The notes beneath the pieces were generated by a model, which was not told the origin of the DNA, did not search any database, and saw only the letters and a list, made by a program, of their open reading frames with translations. Shown here piece by piece: positions 1 to 8,859 of a stretch of DNA of 64,000 nucleotides; position 1 is the first letter of the stretch, and every line of letters begins with the position of its first letter. Made by a program: the position numbers and the translations under genes. The DNA lies in assembly GCF_008370345.1 (NCBI RefSeq), contig NZ_VTUU01000002.1, forward strand, positions 434,001 to 498,000, in the 5' to 3' direction. The DNA is from Marinobacter salinexigens (lineage in GTDB: Bacteria; Pseudomonadota; Gammaproteobacteria; Pseudomonadales; Oleiphilaceae).

Positions 1-224
1 AGCTGGCAGGAAGGTTCCGGACGTCCTGATCAGCTGTAGCAGGAGCATCTTTTAGCGGCAGTGGGCGTGGCGTCCCGTTGTTCAGCCTGTACGGATCCTC
101 GGTTTAGTTGAGCTTTTTCGGAGCTCAGTTTTGAAAACATCTCTATGCGAAGTGTGTTAACGAAATATGTAGCTGGTATAATCAGTATTAAGCTTATACC
201 CGAAGTAAGACAAGGAATGTTGCG

Positions 225-1250
225 GTGGCTCAAGAACGCTTGTATCAACTCGACTCCCTCCGTGGGATGGCTGCCTTGATGGTGGTGGTCTTCCATTATT
301 TTTACCATTACAACGTCAAGTATGGTCACTCATTTGCAGTTCCTGACTGGTTACATCTGGGCAAATCCGGCGTATATCTGTTTTTTATGATCTCGGGCTT
401 TGTGATCTTCTGGACGATAAGTCGTGCTGACAAACCCATGGATTTTTTGTTCAGTCGATTTTCCCGACTTTATCCAGCATTTTGGGCAGCATTGATAGTT
501 ACCTTTGCGTTTACGTCCATGGTTGGTCCTGCAGACCGCGCCGTTTCCTGGGCAACCTTTGTGGTCAATATCACCATGTTTCATGAATTCCTTGGTTATA
601 GGCATGTTGATGGCGTGTATTGGACTTTGAGTATTGAACTGACCTTTTACATTCTGGCGTTTGGCGCGATGGTCTTCGGGCTACTTCGTTTTGTGGACTA
701 CATCTGCCTTGCTTGGCTTGCGGTATCGTTTGGCCATGCAGTGTCTGGTGTTGATTTCGGGATCGTAAAGAGCGCCTTGCTTTTGAAGTACAACCTGCTG
801 TTTGTCGCTGGCATTTCTTTTTATCGGATCTGGTCCCGGCAGGCCGTATGGCTGCCGATGTTGTGTTTGGTACTGGTGGTAACGTTGGCCTATATTCGGT
901 TCCCGCTTGATGTGGCAGCTACCATCACCGTCTGGGTTTCGCTTTTTGGCTTGGTTATATCGGGGCGCCTGACTTGGTTGAATCAGCCCATACTGATTTG
1001 GCTCGGCTCAATCAGTTATTCGCTGTACCTCATCCATCAAAATATCGGTTACGGCATCATAGAATGGAGTTATAGCGTTGGCGTTTCGCCAGTTGTGAGC
1101 ATTGGTGTTTCTCTTGTGTTCAGCTTTTGTGCCGCCCACGTTATCACTTTGCGTGTAGAGAAACCGGCGCTCCAAGCCATGCGGTCCTGGTATAGCGCAA
1201 GAAAGGCAAGGGCTAGCGCTGATGCGACTGCGGCGGTTGAATACAGTTAA
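225..1250 (+). CDS. Acyltransferase family 3 membrane protein (O-acyltransferase)
   Basis: Integral membrane acyltransferase of 341 residues, the usual length for the acyltransferase-3 family that O-acetylates surface glycans. The N-terminus carries the family signature (QLDSLRGMAALMVVVFHY), followed by SRFSRLYPAFW and then GVYWTLSIELTFY. Roughly ten hydrophobic segments follow. The start is a GTG at 225 preceded by CAAGGA at 211-216. The substrate cannot be read from the sequence. It is a distant paralogue of the convergent gene at 1665-2711, and the two flank an IS3 remnant, so this corner looks like an acquired surface-modification patch. Confidence 0.85.
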   Translation: MAQERLYQLDSLRGMAALMVVVFHYFYHYNVKYGHSFAVPDWLHLGKSGVYLFFMISGFVIFWTISRADKPMDFLFSRFSRLYPAFWAALIVTFAFTSMVGPADRAVSWATFVVNITMFHEFLGYRHVDGVYWTLSIELTFYILAFGAMVFGLLRFVDYICLAWLAVSFGHAVSGVDFGIVKSALLLKYNLLFVAGISFYRIWSRQAVWLPMLCLVLVVTLAYIRFPLDVAATITVWVSLFGLVISGRLTWLNQPILIWLGSISYSLYLIHQNIGYGIIEWSYSVGVSPVVSIGVSLVFSFCAAHVITLRVEKPALQAMRSWYSARKARASADATAAVEYS

Positions 1251-1325
1251 ATTTGGCAGGCGAGTTTGAGGGAGGCAGGTCAAAGCAGCTGTCCACAGAT
1301 TTATTTACCAAGAAGCTGAGCTGAG

Positions 1326-1439
1326 ATGCTGCCCTCTGCGATCAAGCCAAAGCTCGCGCCATACCTTGCCCCTGCTGTTCTGATATTGATCGCTGGTGCT
1401 GCCGGCACATTCTGGAGGCTCTGGAATGACCCGGATTAG
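1326..1439 (+). CDS. Possible small membrane peptide or truncated gene start
   Basis: A 37-codon open frame begins with ATG at 1326 and stops at TAG 1437-1439. It encodes one clear hydrophobic segment (LAPAVLILIAGAAG) and a short polar tail. It ends directly before the IS3 transposase remnant, so it may be the 5' end of a gene cut by that element rather than a genuine small protein. The ribosome-binding site is weak (GAGCTGAG). I recognise no family. Confidence 0.2.
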   Translation: MLPSAIKPKLAPYLAPAVLILIAGAAGTFWRLWNDPD

Positions 1440-1448
1440 CTGTTGTAG

Positions 1449-1601
1449 AAGACTGCGCGCCAGCAGGCCAATCAACTGGCCGAATCCTGGATGACGGAAT
1501 ACAACGATGAACGTCTCCACGATTCACTGGAGGACCTGACGCCGTGGGAATGCCTGGCGAAACACTCACTGGCGGAAAGTTCTAATCAGCGGTGGAACTA
1601 A
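1449..1601 (+). pseudogene. IS3-family transposase, C-terminal remnant
   Basis: Only the last 50 or so codons of an IS3-type OrfB remain. The frame contains ESWMTEYNDERLHDSLEDL followed by TPWECL. This corresponds to the conserved end of IS3 integrases, which reads W-x-x-EYN-x-ER-PH-x-x-L-x-x-L-TP. It is closed by TAA at 1599-1601, and an in-frame TAG sits just upstream at 1446-1448. The catalytic DDE region is absent, so it cannot be active. The AAACGGGGGTGTTTACA stretch after the stop may be part of the right terminal inverted repeat. It belongs to a different IS3 subgroup from the remnant at 33853-34507. Confidence 0.7.
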
Positions 1602-1664
1602 AACGGGGGTGTTTACAACTGCGCCACAATCGTTGAATTTGGTGCGCGTGTAGCGGGAAATAAG

Positions 1665-2711
1665 CTAGTCCGGCTCTCGCTCAGTGCGAGCCCGCATCGA
1701 AATACGCTCAGGAAGACTGAAACCGAATTGGCGGATCCAGTTTCCAGTTGGTCGCTCGATAAACCGGTAGATGCCAAACGCAACAGCCAGCATGAACACG
1801 ATTGCCAGCGTTACTCCCAGCCATTCCGGCACAGGCAGGGAGTCGATAATTGCTTTGCCGGCCCGGTTATGAATTAGGTAAAGCGGGTATGTCATGGCTC
1901 CGGCGGTTACAACCCAAGAGGCGTGAGGCATATCAAGCTTACCCACTGCAATGGCCAATAGTGTGGCCGCGAATAACAGGATCACACTGGCCGCTATAGC
2001 GCTTTCGGTATGCGATGGGGATGAAATAAAGCTCTCAGCTGAGCTGAAGGCACGGATGGTAGCCAGGATAAGGGCGCCCGCTAACACCCCGACATTAAAC
2101 CTGTTTGCTCCCTGGTCTTGGATCAGGTAGATCGAAACACCGGTTATAAAGAACGGCGACCAACTCGGAGAAATGAACCACCCCATAAACCATGGTTGGC
2201 CAGTCACCATGTGCGCCGCGGTCAGGGCGAGCCAGGCTGAAAGCCAAAGCTTGAAGTGCTTGAATAACCCCGTTGCCACCAGCAAAAACACGCAGGCATA
2301 AAATTTTAGCTCGGCATGCAACGTCCAGTACACGCCATCAATATCAGGCTGGCCGATGTAGTCATTCAGTAGCGTCGCATTTGCAAACATTGTCCATAAG
2401 TCTGTGCGATTTCCTGTCAGAAGGTAGACCGTCGTTACTGTGAAGATAAGCCCTACCCACAAGGCAGGATAAAGCCTGGCAAACCGCGACACACAAAATT
2501 GATACGCAGATCGTCCATTGGCTGATAGTGCTATGACGAATCCGCTGATCATGAAGAAGACAGGGACGCCTAAGTAACCGAATCGGCTGACTGTAGAGAA
2601 CAGATCAAATGCCCCGTCTGGACGGGCGGTGTAGTGGTAAAGAACCACTGCGAATGCGGCGGCAAAACGAAGCAGATCAAGTGTGTAAACCCGGTTTTTG
2701 AGTCCATCCAT
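1665..2711 (-). CDS. Acyltransferase family 3 membrane protein (O-acyltransferase)
   Basis: 348-residue membrane acyltransferase. It shows the family landmarks in order: TLDLLRFAAAFAVVLYHY at the N-terminus, SRFARLYPALW, then GVYWTLHAELKFY. About ten hydrophobic stretches follow. It is similar in motif order to the gene at 225-1250 but divergent in sequence, and the two converge. The likely role is O-acetylation of a cell-surface polysaccharide or lipid; no nearby glycan gene identifies the acceptor. The ATG at 2711 is preceded on the minus strand by AGGGAGATG, a good ribosome-binding site. Confidence 0.85.
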   Translation of the reverse strand: MDGLKNRVYTLDLLRFAAAFAVVLYHYTARPDGAFDLFSTVSRFGYLGVPVFFMISGFVIALSANGRSAYQFCVSRFARLYPALWVGLIFTVTTVYLLTGNRTDLWTMFANATLLNDYIGQPDIDGVYWTLHAELKFYACVFLLVATGLFKHFKLWLSAWLALTAAHMVTGQPWFMGWFISPSWSPFFITGVSIYLIQDQGANRFNVGVLAGALILATIRAFSSAESFISSPSHTESAIAASVILLFAATLLAIAVGKLDMPHASWVVTAGAMTYPLYLIHNRAGKAIIDSLPVPEWLGVTLAIVFMLAVAFGIYRFIERPTGNWIRQFGFSLPERISMRARTEREPD

Positions 2712-2997
2712 AAAACATCTCCCTATTTGCCATCATTTAGCGTAGCAAACTTTTTGTTTGGGCGGTGCGTCCAAACAGGCATCTGCCAAGGTCAATCGCA
2801 TCGTAGGTTGATGGGAAAGCGCATGGTTGGGGTGAACTGCCCCGCCCAATCGTCTGAACCACTCACTGACCGTACTGTCGTCAGAGGCAACGGTGGACCG
2901 TTAATGAAATGAAGCGCGGAATAACCCGACGAGAATTAACTAATATTGGGATAATCTGAGGGCAGCGTAAACTCCTTTTGCTGACTGTTCAGACACG

Positions 2998-3020
2998 AAA
3001 AAGCCGCCCGGAGGCGGCTT
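2998..3020 (-). terminator. Rho-independent terminator downstream of tRNA-Val
   Basis: Perfect 8-bp stem AAGCCGCC/GGCGGCTT with a 4-nt loop. On the minus strand it is followed by a T run (complement of the A run at 2998-3002). It lies about 90 nt downstream of the minus-strand tRNA-Val and no other minus-strand gene reads into it, so it most likely ends the tRNA transcript. Confidence 0.75.
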
Positions 3021-3043
3021 AATCTGAATACTGTATAGTCTGT

Positions 3044-3100
3044 TTATTTTGCCAATTTATTGCCAAAATTTTGCCAAGACTTCTGCAGAACCAATCTAAG
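3044..3100 (-). pseudogene. Possible tyrosine-recombinase C-terminal scar
   Basis: On the minus strand an 18-codon open stretch, bounded upstream by TAA (3101-3103), ends SWQNFGNKLAK-stop at 3044. Short basic tails of this kind (W-Q-x-F-x-N) are seen at the ends of phage and island integrases that sit next to tRNA genes. The stretch begins only a few bases downstream of tRNA-Val(GAC). This is a suggestive resemblance in very few residues, so it is weakly supported. Confidence 0.25.
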
Positions 3101-3112
3101 TTATTGAAAGAT

Positions 3113-3189
<77 letters not shown>

Positions 3190-3241
3190 GTCCTGCAACG
3201 GAGACGTAATATACTGATGCGCCTGGGGGCGGTCAACCACT

Positions 3242-4192
3242 TTATGCGGTTTTTTGCTTCCTCAATAAACTTTTGATGCCTTTGCTCACAGCACTCCACC
3301 GGTTAACGATCAGAGCCGCGAAAATCAGCCCGCAGCCTCCCATTTGCAGTGGTGTCATCATCTCTGAGAACCAGACCGCCGCAAACAGCGTAACCCACAC
3401 AGGTTCAAGTACAAGAATGACAACGCCATGGCTATGGGCTGAAAGGCTCTGGGCAAGCGTTTGCAGCACAAAGCGTCCTGCGGTACCTATGACAGCGCTG
3501 GCCGCAACCCACCAGATCAGCATTGGATCAGGGTTGCTGAATGTGGCTTCCCAGGATTCCAGAGCGAACGAGATAGGCAGTGTCACGAGTCCCACTGTAA
3601 GCAGAGCCAGAGCGGTCAACGGGAGGGGAGGGACCTTTTGCTTCTCGATCGTTTGCCCTTGTCGGTTAACCACCGTTCGTTGATTGGCTGCCCGGGTATT
3701 CAGCGTGAAGTAAAGCGCGAAGATCGCGGCAGCGATAACGAAGAAAATCTGTCCGGCCTCCGGATTGAATCCGTTTTTGAGGGAAAGGAGTGCCAGACCG
3801 GCGATAGCGATAGGAAGTGCCAGCCAGGTCGATGTTGGCTGCGCTTCCTTAAACAGGAGTCGTGCAATGACGGGTACGATAACAACGCCGAGACTGGTCA
3901 GGAATGCGCCTTCTCCGAGGCTCGTAATATGGAACAGTCCCATTACCCAGAAACTCATAGCAATCGCGAATACCAGGCCGACACCGGCGCTTCGGCTGAC
4001 CTGGTCCCGGTTCAGCTTTCTGACGGCAGGCCAGGCAATGACGGTAAGAACCGCTCCCGCTATGAGAAATCGCGAGGCTGAGAACAGAAGCGGAGGCATT
4101 AAAAGGATTGCCTCTTTAGAAAACATCCAGCTGATAGCCGCAAGCAGGGTAACGACAACAAGGAGGAGGTCAGATTTCTGGGCGTTCGACAT
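3242..4192 (-). CDS. EamA/DMT-superfamily transporter
   Basis: 316-residue inner-membrane protein with about ten hydrophobic helices arranged as two tandem EamA repeats (roughly residues 8-135 and 150-300), separated by a polar loop near residues 170-190. This is the standard architecture of drug/metabolite-superfamily exporters. Typical DMT features include FLTSLGVVIVPVIA at the end of the first repeat and LEPVWVTLFAAVWFSE near the end of the second. The substrate is not predictable. It is a single gene divergent from the HTH regulator at 4406, with about 210 nt between them. Confidence 0.85.
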   Translation of the reverse strand: MSNAQKSDLLLVVVTLLAAISWMFSKEAILLMPPLLFSASRFLIAGAVLTVIAWPAVRKLNRDQVSRSAGVGLVFAIAMSFWVMGLFHITSLGEGAFLTSLGVVIVPVIARLLFKEAQPTSTWLALPIAIAGLALLSLKNGFNPEAGQIFFVIAAAIFALYFTLNTRAANQRTVVNRQGQTIEKQKVPPLPLTALALLTVGLVTLPISFALESWEATFSNPDPMLIWWVAASAVIGTAGRFVLQTLAQSLSAHSHGVVILVLEPVWVTLFAAVWFSEMMTPLQMGGCGLIFAALIVNRWSAVSKGIKSLLRKQKTA

Positions 4193-4405
4193 CGGGTTTC
4201 CGTCTTTCTTATTCGGGGAGAGGCAGGCCGAACAATGTATAGTTTGCGAACTAAAAAAGAAAGGGGGAGGGAAATCACCGGCTGTTGGCCATTAGTCGAG
4301 TCCTTGTTATTTTTATTACCTCTCTGGTCATTTAACATGCAGACTGATTGTTTAAGGGTCACGTTTCTATTCTGAATCATTGGGTTATTAGGGTGGGCAT
4401 TAGCT

Positions 4406-4825
4406 ATGCGGTATCTGGAAACCTTTCACCGTCGATTGCGGCGTATTCGGGAAGATGGCCGGCTTTCAACTCTGGATGTTGCGGAGATGTGTGGAGTCGA
4501 TGAGACCCGAGTCAAAAGCTGGGAACTCAATGATGCGAGGCAGCGCGGATATCCGGGAGTCACGGAGCTTCTCGACTTTTGCCTGAAAACAGAAACCCCG
4601 CTTGAGAATCTGCTGGATCTTGACGATCCCGGTGATGATGGACAACTCGAACTGCCGGGGCTGGCCTTCAGTAACAGTGATGACCTTTCAGTAGCGTTGA
4701 AAGAGTTGGAGGCGGAGATTGATCGTGTTCAGCTCTCCGATGAGGAGGCAGAACTGCTGCGCCGGTTCCGTAAGACGTCTTCCGATAACCGGCGCATGGT
4801 GTTGCAGATTCTGGGCGACTCATAG
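4406..4825 (+). CDS. Small HTH (XRE-like) transcriptional regulator
   Basis: 139-residue protein. Its N-terminal 60 residues look like a Cro/C1-type helix-turn-helix (LSTLDVAEMCGVDETRVKSW), then an acidic middle and a helical C-terminus (LSDEEAELLRRFRKTSSDNR) typical of Gammaproteobacteria XRE regulators of this size. It is convergent with galU, the stops lying 11 nt apart. Targets are unknown; the divergent EamA gene is one candidate, but no operator is obvious. Confidence 0.7.
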   Translation: MRYLETFHRRLRRIREDGRLSTLDVAEMCGVDETRVKSWELNDARQRGYPGVTELLDFCLKTETPLENLLDLDDPGDDGQLELPGLAFSNSDDLSVALKELEAEIDRVQLSDEEAELLRRFRKTSSDNRRMVLQILGDS

Positions 4826-4836
4826 TCGCCCTGAAA

Positions 4837-5673
4837 TCACTTTCCCTTCTTGTAGATGTTTTCGTACACGTAGTTGGTCGCCTCGACGAAACCGTCAATG
4901 CTACCGCAGTCGAACCGGCGTCCCTTGAACTGATAGGCGAGTACACAGCCCGTTTTTGCCTGCTGGAGCAGGGCGTCGGTAATCTGGACTTCCCCGTTTT
5001 TACCGGGTGGGGTGTTCTCGATAATTTCAAAGATGTCCGGCGTCAGGATATACCGGCCGATGATGGCGAGGTTGCTCGGCGCGTCTTCCGGAGCCGGCTT
5101 TTCCACCATGTCGGTGATTCGATAGAGGCCGTCCTTCATGGGTTCGCCGGCAATCACGCCGTATTTGTGGGTTTCATCTTCCGGTACTTCTTCGATTGCG
5201 ACGATTGAACAGCGGAACTGTTTGTACAGTTGCACCATTTGCGCCAGTACGCCGTCTTCACCCTCAGGTCCCATGCAGAAATCGTCAGCGAGTACTACCG
5301 CGAAAGGATTGTCGCCAATGAGGTTGCGGCCTGTAAGGATGGCATGCCCGAGACCTTTCATCTCGTTCTGGCGGGTAAAGGCGAAGCTGTTGTTGTTGAT
5401 GAGGTCACGAATGGAGGTCAGCAGGTCTTCTTTACCAGACCCCGCGATCTGATGCTCCAGCTCGTAGCTGATGTCGAAATGGTCTTCGATAGCCCTCTTG
5501 CCTCGACCGGTCACGAAACCGAATTCGTGGACCCCCGCTTCGGCGGCTTCTTCCACCCCGTACTGAACCAGCGGCTTGTTAACGACTGGTAGAATTTCCT
5601 TCGGCATGGCCTTGGTTGCCGGAAGGAACCGGGTGCCGTAACCGGCAACGGGGAACAGGCATTTCTTGATCAT
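4837..5673 (-). CDS. galU: UTP--glucose-1-phosphate uridylyltransferase
   Basis: Makes UDP-glucose from UTP and glucose-1-phosphate in the cytoplasm. The nucleotidyltransferase signature GYGTRFLPATKAMPKE lies near the N-terminus, followed by the GalU markers KPLVQYGVEEA, GLGHAI, LADDFC and VEKPAPEDAPSNLAIIGRY. I place the start at the ATG at 5673, which opens MIKKCLFPVAG and has AAAGGACG upstream. This gives 278 residues, the normal length, rather than an upstream in-frame start 20 codons earlier. UDP-glucose feeds the exopolysaccharide locus that begins 9 kb away, but the gene is transcribed alone. Confidence 0.95.
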   Translation of the reverse strand: MIKKCLFPVAGYGTRFLPATKAMPKEILPVVNKPLVQYGVEEAAEAGVHEFGFVTGRGKRAIEDHFDISYELEHQIAGSGKEDLLTSIRDLINNNSFAFTRQNEMKGLGHAILTGRNLIGDNPFAVVLADDFCMGPEGEDGVLAQMVQLYKQFRCSIVAIEEVPEDETHKYGVIAGEPMKDGLYRITDMVEKPAPEDAPSNLAIIGRYILTPDIFEIIENTPPGKNGEVQITDALLQQAKTGCVLAYQFKGRRFDCGSIDGFVEATNYVYENIYKKGK

Positions 5674-5954
5674 GGTGCTCGTCCTTTTATTCAGCTTTCT
5701 GCCTTGAATTGCTTTGGTGTCAATAACGCTCATTCACAAATTGTGCCGAGTGTACCCAAACCGATTCCCTAAATGGAGTCTCTGGGCCGTATTTGCTTGT
5801 TATCAGAATGGTACTGGAATGCTTCCAACTGAGTCGAATTGTAACGTTTGGCAAGCTCCACTGGTGTGCCAGAAGCCGAATGAATACATTACATGGAGTT
5901 AAGGTTTGCGTGCCTCAGATCAGTGTGTTTTGAAATCAGAGATAGAATCCATAC

Positions 5955-7061
5955 GTGAAAGCGGTTTGTCTTTTTGCACTAACATGGTGCGCGGCAGTTC
6001 AGTCTGTTTCCGCGGCCATGATCGAAAAGGACCATTCACCCTGGTGGGCCTCCAAGATACGTTTGTCCGGCGCCTCGGCGCATACCAGCGAACAGTTTCG
6101 TGGCCGCGTGGAAGTTGATGCCAGTGGATTGACCTTCTCCGGTCATTCAATGGGCGTTGAGTTCCGGAACGATACAGCTCGCAAGACCGACAACCAACTT
6201 GATTACCTGAGTTTACGGTACGGGTTCCCGTTTGAGGGATCGCAAATTCGGGTTAATGTCTCCCAGCGCACCTACCGGAATGCAACAACCAGCGGCGGTG
6301 AGCGGGTATCTGAGTCTGGACGCAAACGCTCAATGTCGCTCATGATAACCCGCCCCCTCTTTTCCTTTCACGCAATAGAATTCGACAGTACGTTGCGGCA
6401 TTTTTCCCGGGAAACCGACGAATACCAGGCTGGTGCCTGGCAAAGTAATGACCTGGACCGGCGTTCGTCGGTCAGTTTGAAAGCGTCGAGTCGTGGGGAG
6501 CTTGATTCGGGATTTGTCCTGCATACCCGAATGGATGCCCGTATTGGGACTGAGCACCTTTCAACCCGTGAAAGCAGTAGCATTAATGAATCCGATCTGA
6601 GTTATCAGAAGCTGGCGGTGTCGTCTTCGCTCAGCCGGACGCTGATCAACTGGCGGGTCGCTTTGGATGGACATTACCAGTTTTCTCGCGATCCCTTACC
6701 GGACTCTGAGCATGTCACCGTGGCATCTTCTTCGTTGCTCAGGGGGTTTTCGGACAACTCATTGTCATCCAGTGAGGGTGGATGGCTTAAGATCAACGCC
6801 CAAAGCCCGGCGTTTGAAATTCCGTTTACCGGCACCATGAAAACCCACATTCGACTGGCTACACTGCGTGGCTGGGTCGCCGATTCATCGCCACAGGCTG
6901 ATGATTCGGCAAGGGCCAGTGCTTATGAGGCGTCGTTGCTGATGCGCGGTGGTGAATTCAATGCAGCGCTGACCGTTGGCAGAATGTTTGAGTCTGCAGG
7001 ACATGCTTTTGAAGTGCCGAATTCGCCAGACGTTTCATTCGCCATGCAGCTACAGTTGTAA
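5955..7061 (+). CDS. Exported beta-rich protein, possible outer-membrane barrel, unknown function
   Basis: 368 residues starting with GTG at 5955. The N-terminus is a typical signal peptide (KAVCLFALTWCAAVQSVSAA, cleavage after SAA near residue 21). The rest alternates polar and hydrophobic residues in many short strands, and the chain ends in hydrophobic residues (FAMQLQL), as outer-membrane barrels often do. Parts recall the barrel of two-partner-secretion transporters (ShlB/FhaC), but no POTRA domain is visible, so I do not assign that family. There is no operon partner: galU diverges upstream and the prp regulator starts 188 nt downstream. Confidence 0.5.
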   Translation: MKAVCLFALTWCAAVQSVSAAMIEKDHSPWWASKIRLSGASAHTSEQFRGRVEVDASGLTFSGHSMGVEFRNDTARKTDNQLDYLSLRYGFPFEGSQIRVNVSQRTYRNATTSGGERVSESGRKRSMSLMITRPLFSFHAIEFDSTLRHFSRETDEYQAGAWQSNDLDRRSSVSLKASSRGELDSGFVLHTRMDARIGTEHLSTRESSSINESDLSYQKLAVSSSLSRTLINWRVALDGHYQFSRDPLPDSEHVTVASSSLLRGFSDNSLSSSEGGWLKINAQSPAFEIPFTGTMKTHIRLATLRGWVADSSPQADDSARASAYEASLLMRGGEFNAALTVGRMFESAGHAFEVPNSPDVSFAMQLQL

Positions 7062-7077
7062 GCATTGTTGTACCAAC

Positions 7078-7089
7078 ATTGTTAACAAT
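7078..7089. promoter_or_regulatory. ATTGTTAACAAT palindrome, candidate GntR operator (site 1)
   Basis: A perfect 12-bp palindrome, extending to a 16-bp one at 7076-7091. It is the same motif as the copies at 7185-7196 and 7236-7247 upstream of the prp operon. TTGT-N-ACAA half-sites of this type are typical of FadR-subfamily GntR proteins, and such a regulator is encoded immediately downstream. Confidence 0.5.
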
Positions 7090-7184
7090 GTCCGAAAGAA
7101 AACTCGTCTTTATCTTATAACCCACTGTTTTAAATAAAAGTCCTCCAGCTGAAAGGCGATAGGCCCCTTTTCCCATTTGTCGTT

Positions 7185-7217
7185 ATTGTTGACAATCCAT
7201 GCACGGAAGCGTACTTT
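7185..7217 (+). promoter_or_regulatory. prp operon promoter overlapped by operator site 2
   Basis: TTGACA at 7189-7194, a 17-nt spacer and TACTTT at 7212-7217 form a good sigma70 promoter about 30 nt before the regulator gene. The -35 box is embedded in ATTGTTGACAAT (7185-7196), a one-mismatch copy of the palindrome at 7078. A bound regulator would cover the -35 element, which suggests repression relieved by a 2-methylcitrate-cycle metabolite. Confidence 0.6.
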
Positions 7218-7235
7218 TTCGTCATTCCCATCAGG

Positions 7236-7247
7236 ATTGTTGACAAA
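7236..7247 (+). promoter_or_regulatory. ATTGTTGACAAA, candidate operator site 3
   Basis: Third copy of the motif, between the ribosome-binding AGGA (7233-7236) and the ATG at 7250. Its centre is 51 bp from that of site 2, close to five helical turns, compatible with cooperative binding on one DNA face. Confidence 0.5.
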
Positions 7248-7249
7248 AA

Positions 7250-7930
7250 ATGGCAGAAGCACCGATTCAGACTCTAACTCGTGCCGATGAAGCCTTCGAT
7301 TGTTTGCAAACGGCCATCGTAACCGGTGGCCTGGCCCCCGGTGAAAAAATTGGTGAAGTAGAGCTCTGTTCACGTTTCAACCTGACCCGTGGGCCTTTAC
7401 GCGAAGCCCTGGGCCGCCTCGAATCACGAGGTCTTCTGGTTCGTCGACCCCATGCCGGCGTCAGTGTCGTTTCCGTCAGCGCTTCTGAGTTGCTTGAGCT
7501 CTATCGCATCCGCGAAGTTATGGAGGGCCTTGCGGCGAAGCAGGCTGCCGAGCGAATGACCGATGAAGAAATCCGCGATCTTCAGGCCACCCTGGACAGC
7601 CACGAGAAAATGATCGAGCAAGCTCAGGGTCAGGCGTACTATCAGGCTGAGGGCGACTATGATTTCCACCATCGGATAGCCACAGGAAGCCGCAATACTA
7701 AACTGGCTCAGATGCTCCTGGGCGATCTCTACTACATGGTGCGTATGTACCGTTACCGGTTAAGCACCTCGGCCGGGCGCCCCCATCTGGCGCTTGGTGA
7801 ACACCGCCGTATCGTCGAAGCCATTGCCCAGCGGGATGGCGAACTCGCCGAATTTCTGATGAAAAGACACATCAACGCCGCGCGTTTGAATATCGAGAAA
7901 AAGATTGAAGAAGGCGTTCTAACGATCTGA
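7250..7930 (+). CDS. GntR-family (FadR subfamily) regulator of the 2-methylcitrate operon
   Basis: 226 residues. An N-terminal winged helix-turn-helix (about residues 10-75, with [20 protein letters not shown]) precedes an all-helical FCD ligand domain containing [26 protein letters not shown] and the later conserved H in [11 protein letters not shown]. The histidines of FCD domains usually coordinate a metal that binds carboxylate effectors. It lies 17 nt ahead of prpB on the same strand, the arrangement seen in Pseudomonas-type prp operons. I infer that it controls the operon and itself through the ATTGTTNACAAT motifs upstream. Confidence 0.88.
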   Translation: MAEAPIQTLTRADEAFDCLQTAIVTGGLAPGEKIGEVELCSRFNLTRGPLREALGRLESRGLLVRRPHAGVSVVSVSASELLELYRIREVMEGLAAKQAAERMTDEEIRDLQATLDSHEKMIEQAQGQAYYQAEGDYDFHHRIATGSRNTKLAQMLLGDLYYMVRMYRYRLSTSAGRPHLALGEHRRIVEAIAQRDGELAEFLMKRHINAARLNIEKKIEEGVLTI

Positions 7931-7947
7931 TAAGAGAGGATATTGTT

Positions 7948-8835
7948 ATGGCTAATAAGCTTTCCCCGGGTGCTCGCTTTCGCAAGGCACTGGCTGAGAA
8001 CCAACCGCTTCAAATCGTTGGCACCATCAACGCCTATGCAGCCATGATGGCCGAACGGGTGGGGCATCAGGCTATCTATCTGTCTGGTGGTGGTGTGGCC
8101 AATGCGTCATACGGCCTTCCTGATCTCGGCATGACCAGCATGAACGACGTGGTTGAAGATGTGCGTCGTATTACTGCTGCTTCTGAACTGCCTCTGTTAG
8201 TGGATATCGACACTGGTTGGGGTGGGGCATTCAACATTGCCCGCACCATCAAGGAAATGGAGCGTGCTGGTGCCGCTGCCGTCCACATTGAAGACCAGGT
8301 TGCCCAGAAGCGCTGCGGCCACCGTCCGAACAAGGAAATCGTCTCCAAAGAGGAAATGGTCGATCGCATCAAGGCCGCGGCAGATGCCCGCGAAGACAAA
8401 GATTTCTTCATCATGGCCCGTACTGATGCGTTCCAGAAAGAAGGCCTGGAAGCGGCCATTGACCGTGCAAAAGCCTGCATTGAGGCGGGTGCTGACGGCA
8501 TCTTCGCCGAGGCTGTTCACGAACTGTCTGATTACAAGGCCTTCGCTGAAGCTATCGATGCGCCGATTCTGGCAAATATCACCGAGTTCGGTGCTACCCC
8601 GCTTTATAACAAAGCTGAGCTGGCAGAAGCCGGTGCTGCCATGGTTCTGTATCCGCTGAGTGCGTTCCGTGCAATGAATAAAGCAGCGCTGACTGTATTC
8701 CAGAGCATTCTGGAAAAAGGCGACCAGAAAGAGGTGGTAGACCTGATGCAGACCCGTATGGAACTGTACGATTTCCTTAACTACCACGATTTCGAGCAGA
8801 AGCTGGACCAGCTTTTCACCCAAAACAAAGGTTAA
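7948..8835 (+). CDS. prpB: 2-methylisocitrate lyase
   Basis: Cleaves 2-methylisocitrate to pyruvate and succinate, the last step of the 2-methylcitrate cycle for propionyl-CoA disposal. 295 residues, the normal length. The isocitrate-lyase superfamily active-site loop KRCGH is present with C123. The substrate/Mg regions are visible as [19 protein letters not shown] and [15 protein letters not shown]. The ribosome-binding site is AGAGAGGA before ATG 7948. It is second in the operon, 24 nt before prpC. Confidence 0.96.
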   Translation: MANKLSPGARFRKALAENQPLQIVGTINAYAAMMAERVGHQAIYLSGGGVANASYGLPDLGMTSMNDVVEDVRRITAASELPLLVDIDTGWGGAFNIARTIKEMERAGAAAVHIEDQVAQKRCGHRPNKEIVSKEEMVDRIKAAADAREDKDFFIMARTDAFQKEGLEAAIDRAKACIEAGADGIFAEAVHELSDYKAFAEAIDAPILANITEFGATPLYNKAELAEAGAAMVLYPLSAFRAMNKAALTVFQSILEKGDQKEVVDLMQTRMELYDFLNYHDFEQKLDQLFTQNKG

Positions 8836-8859
8836 ACAACGACTAGAGGGAGAATGACC

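Noticed and set aside
30..329. 99-codon minus-strand frame at the window start
   Set aside because: Overlaps the start of a well-supported acyltransferase gene and has no coding character.
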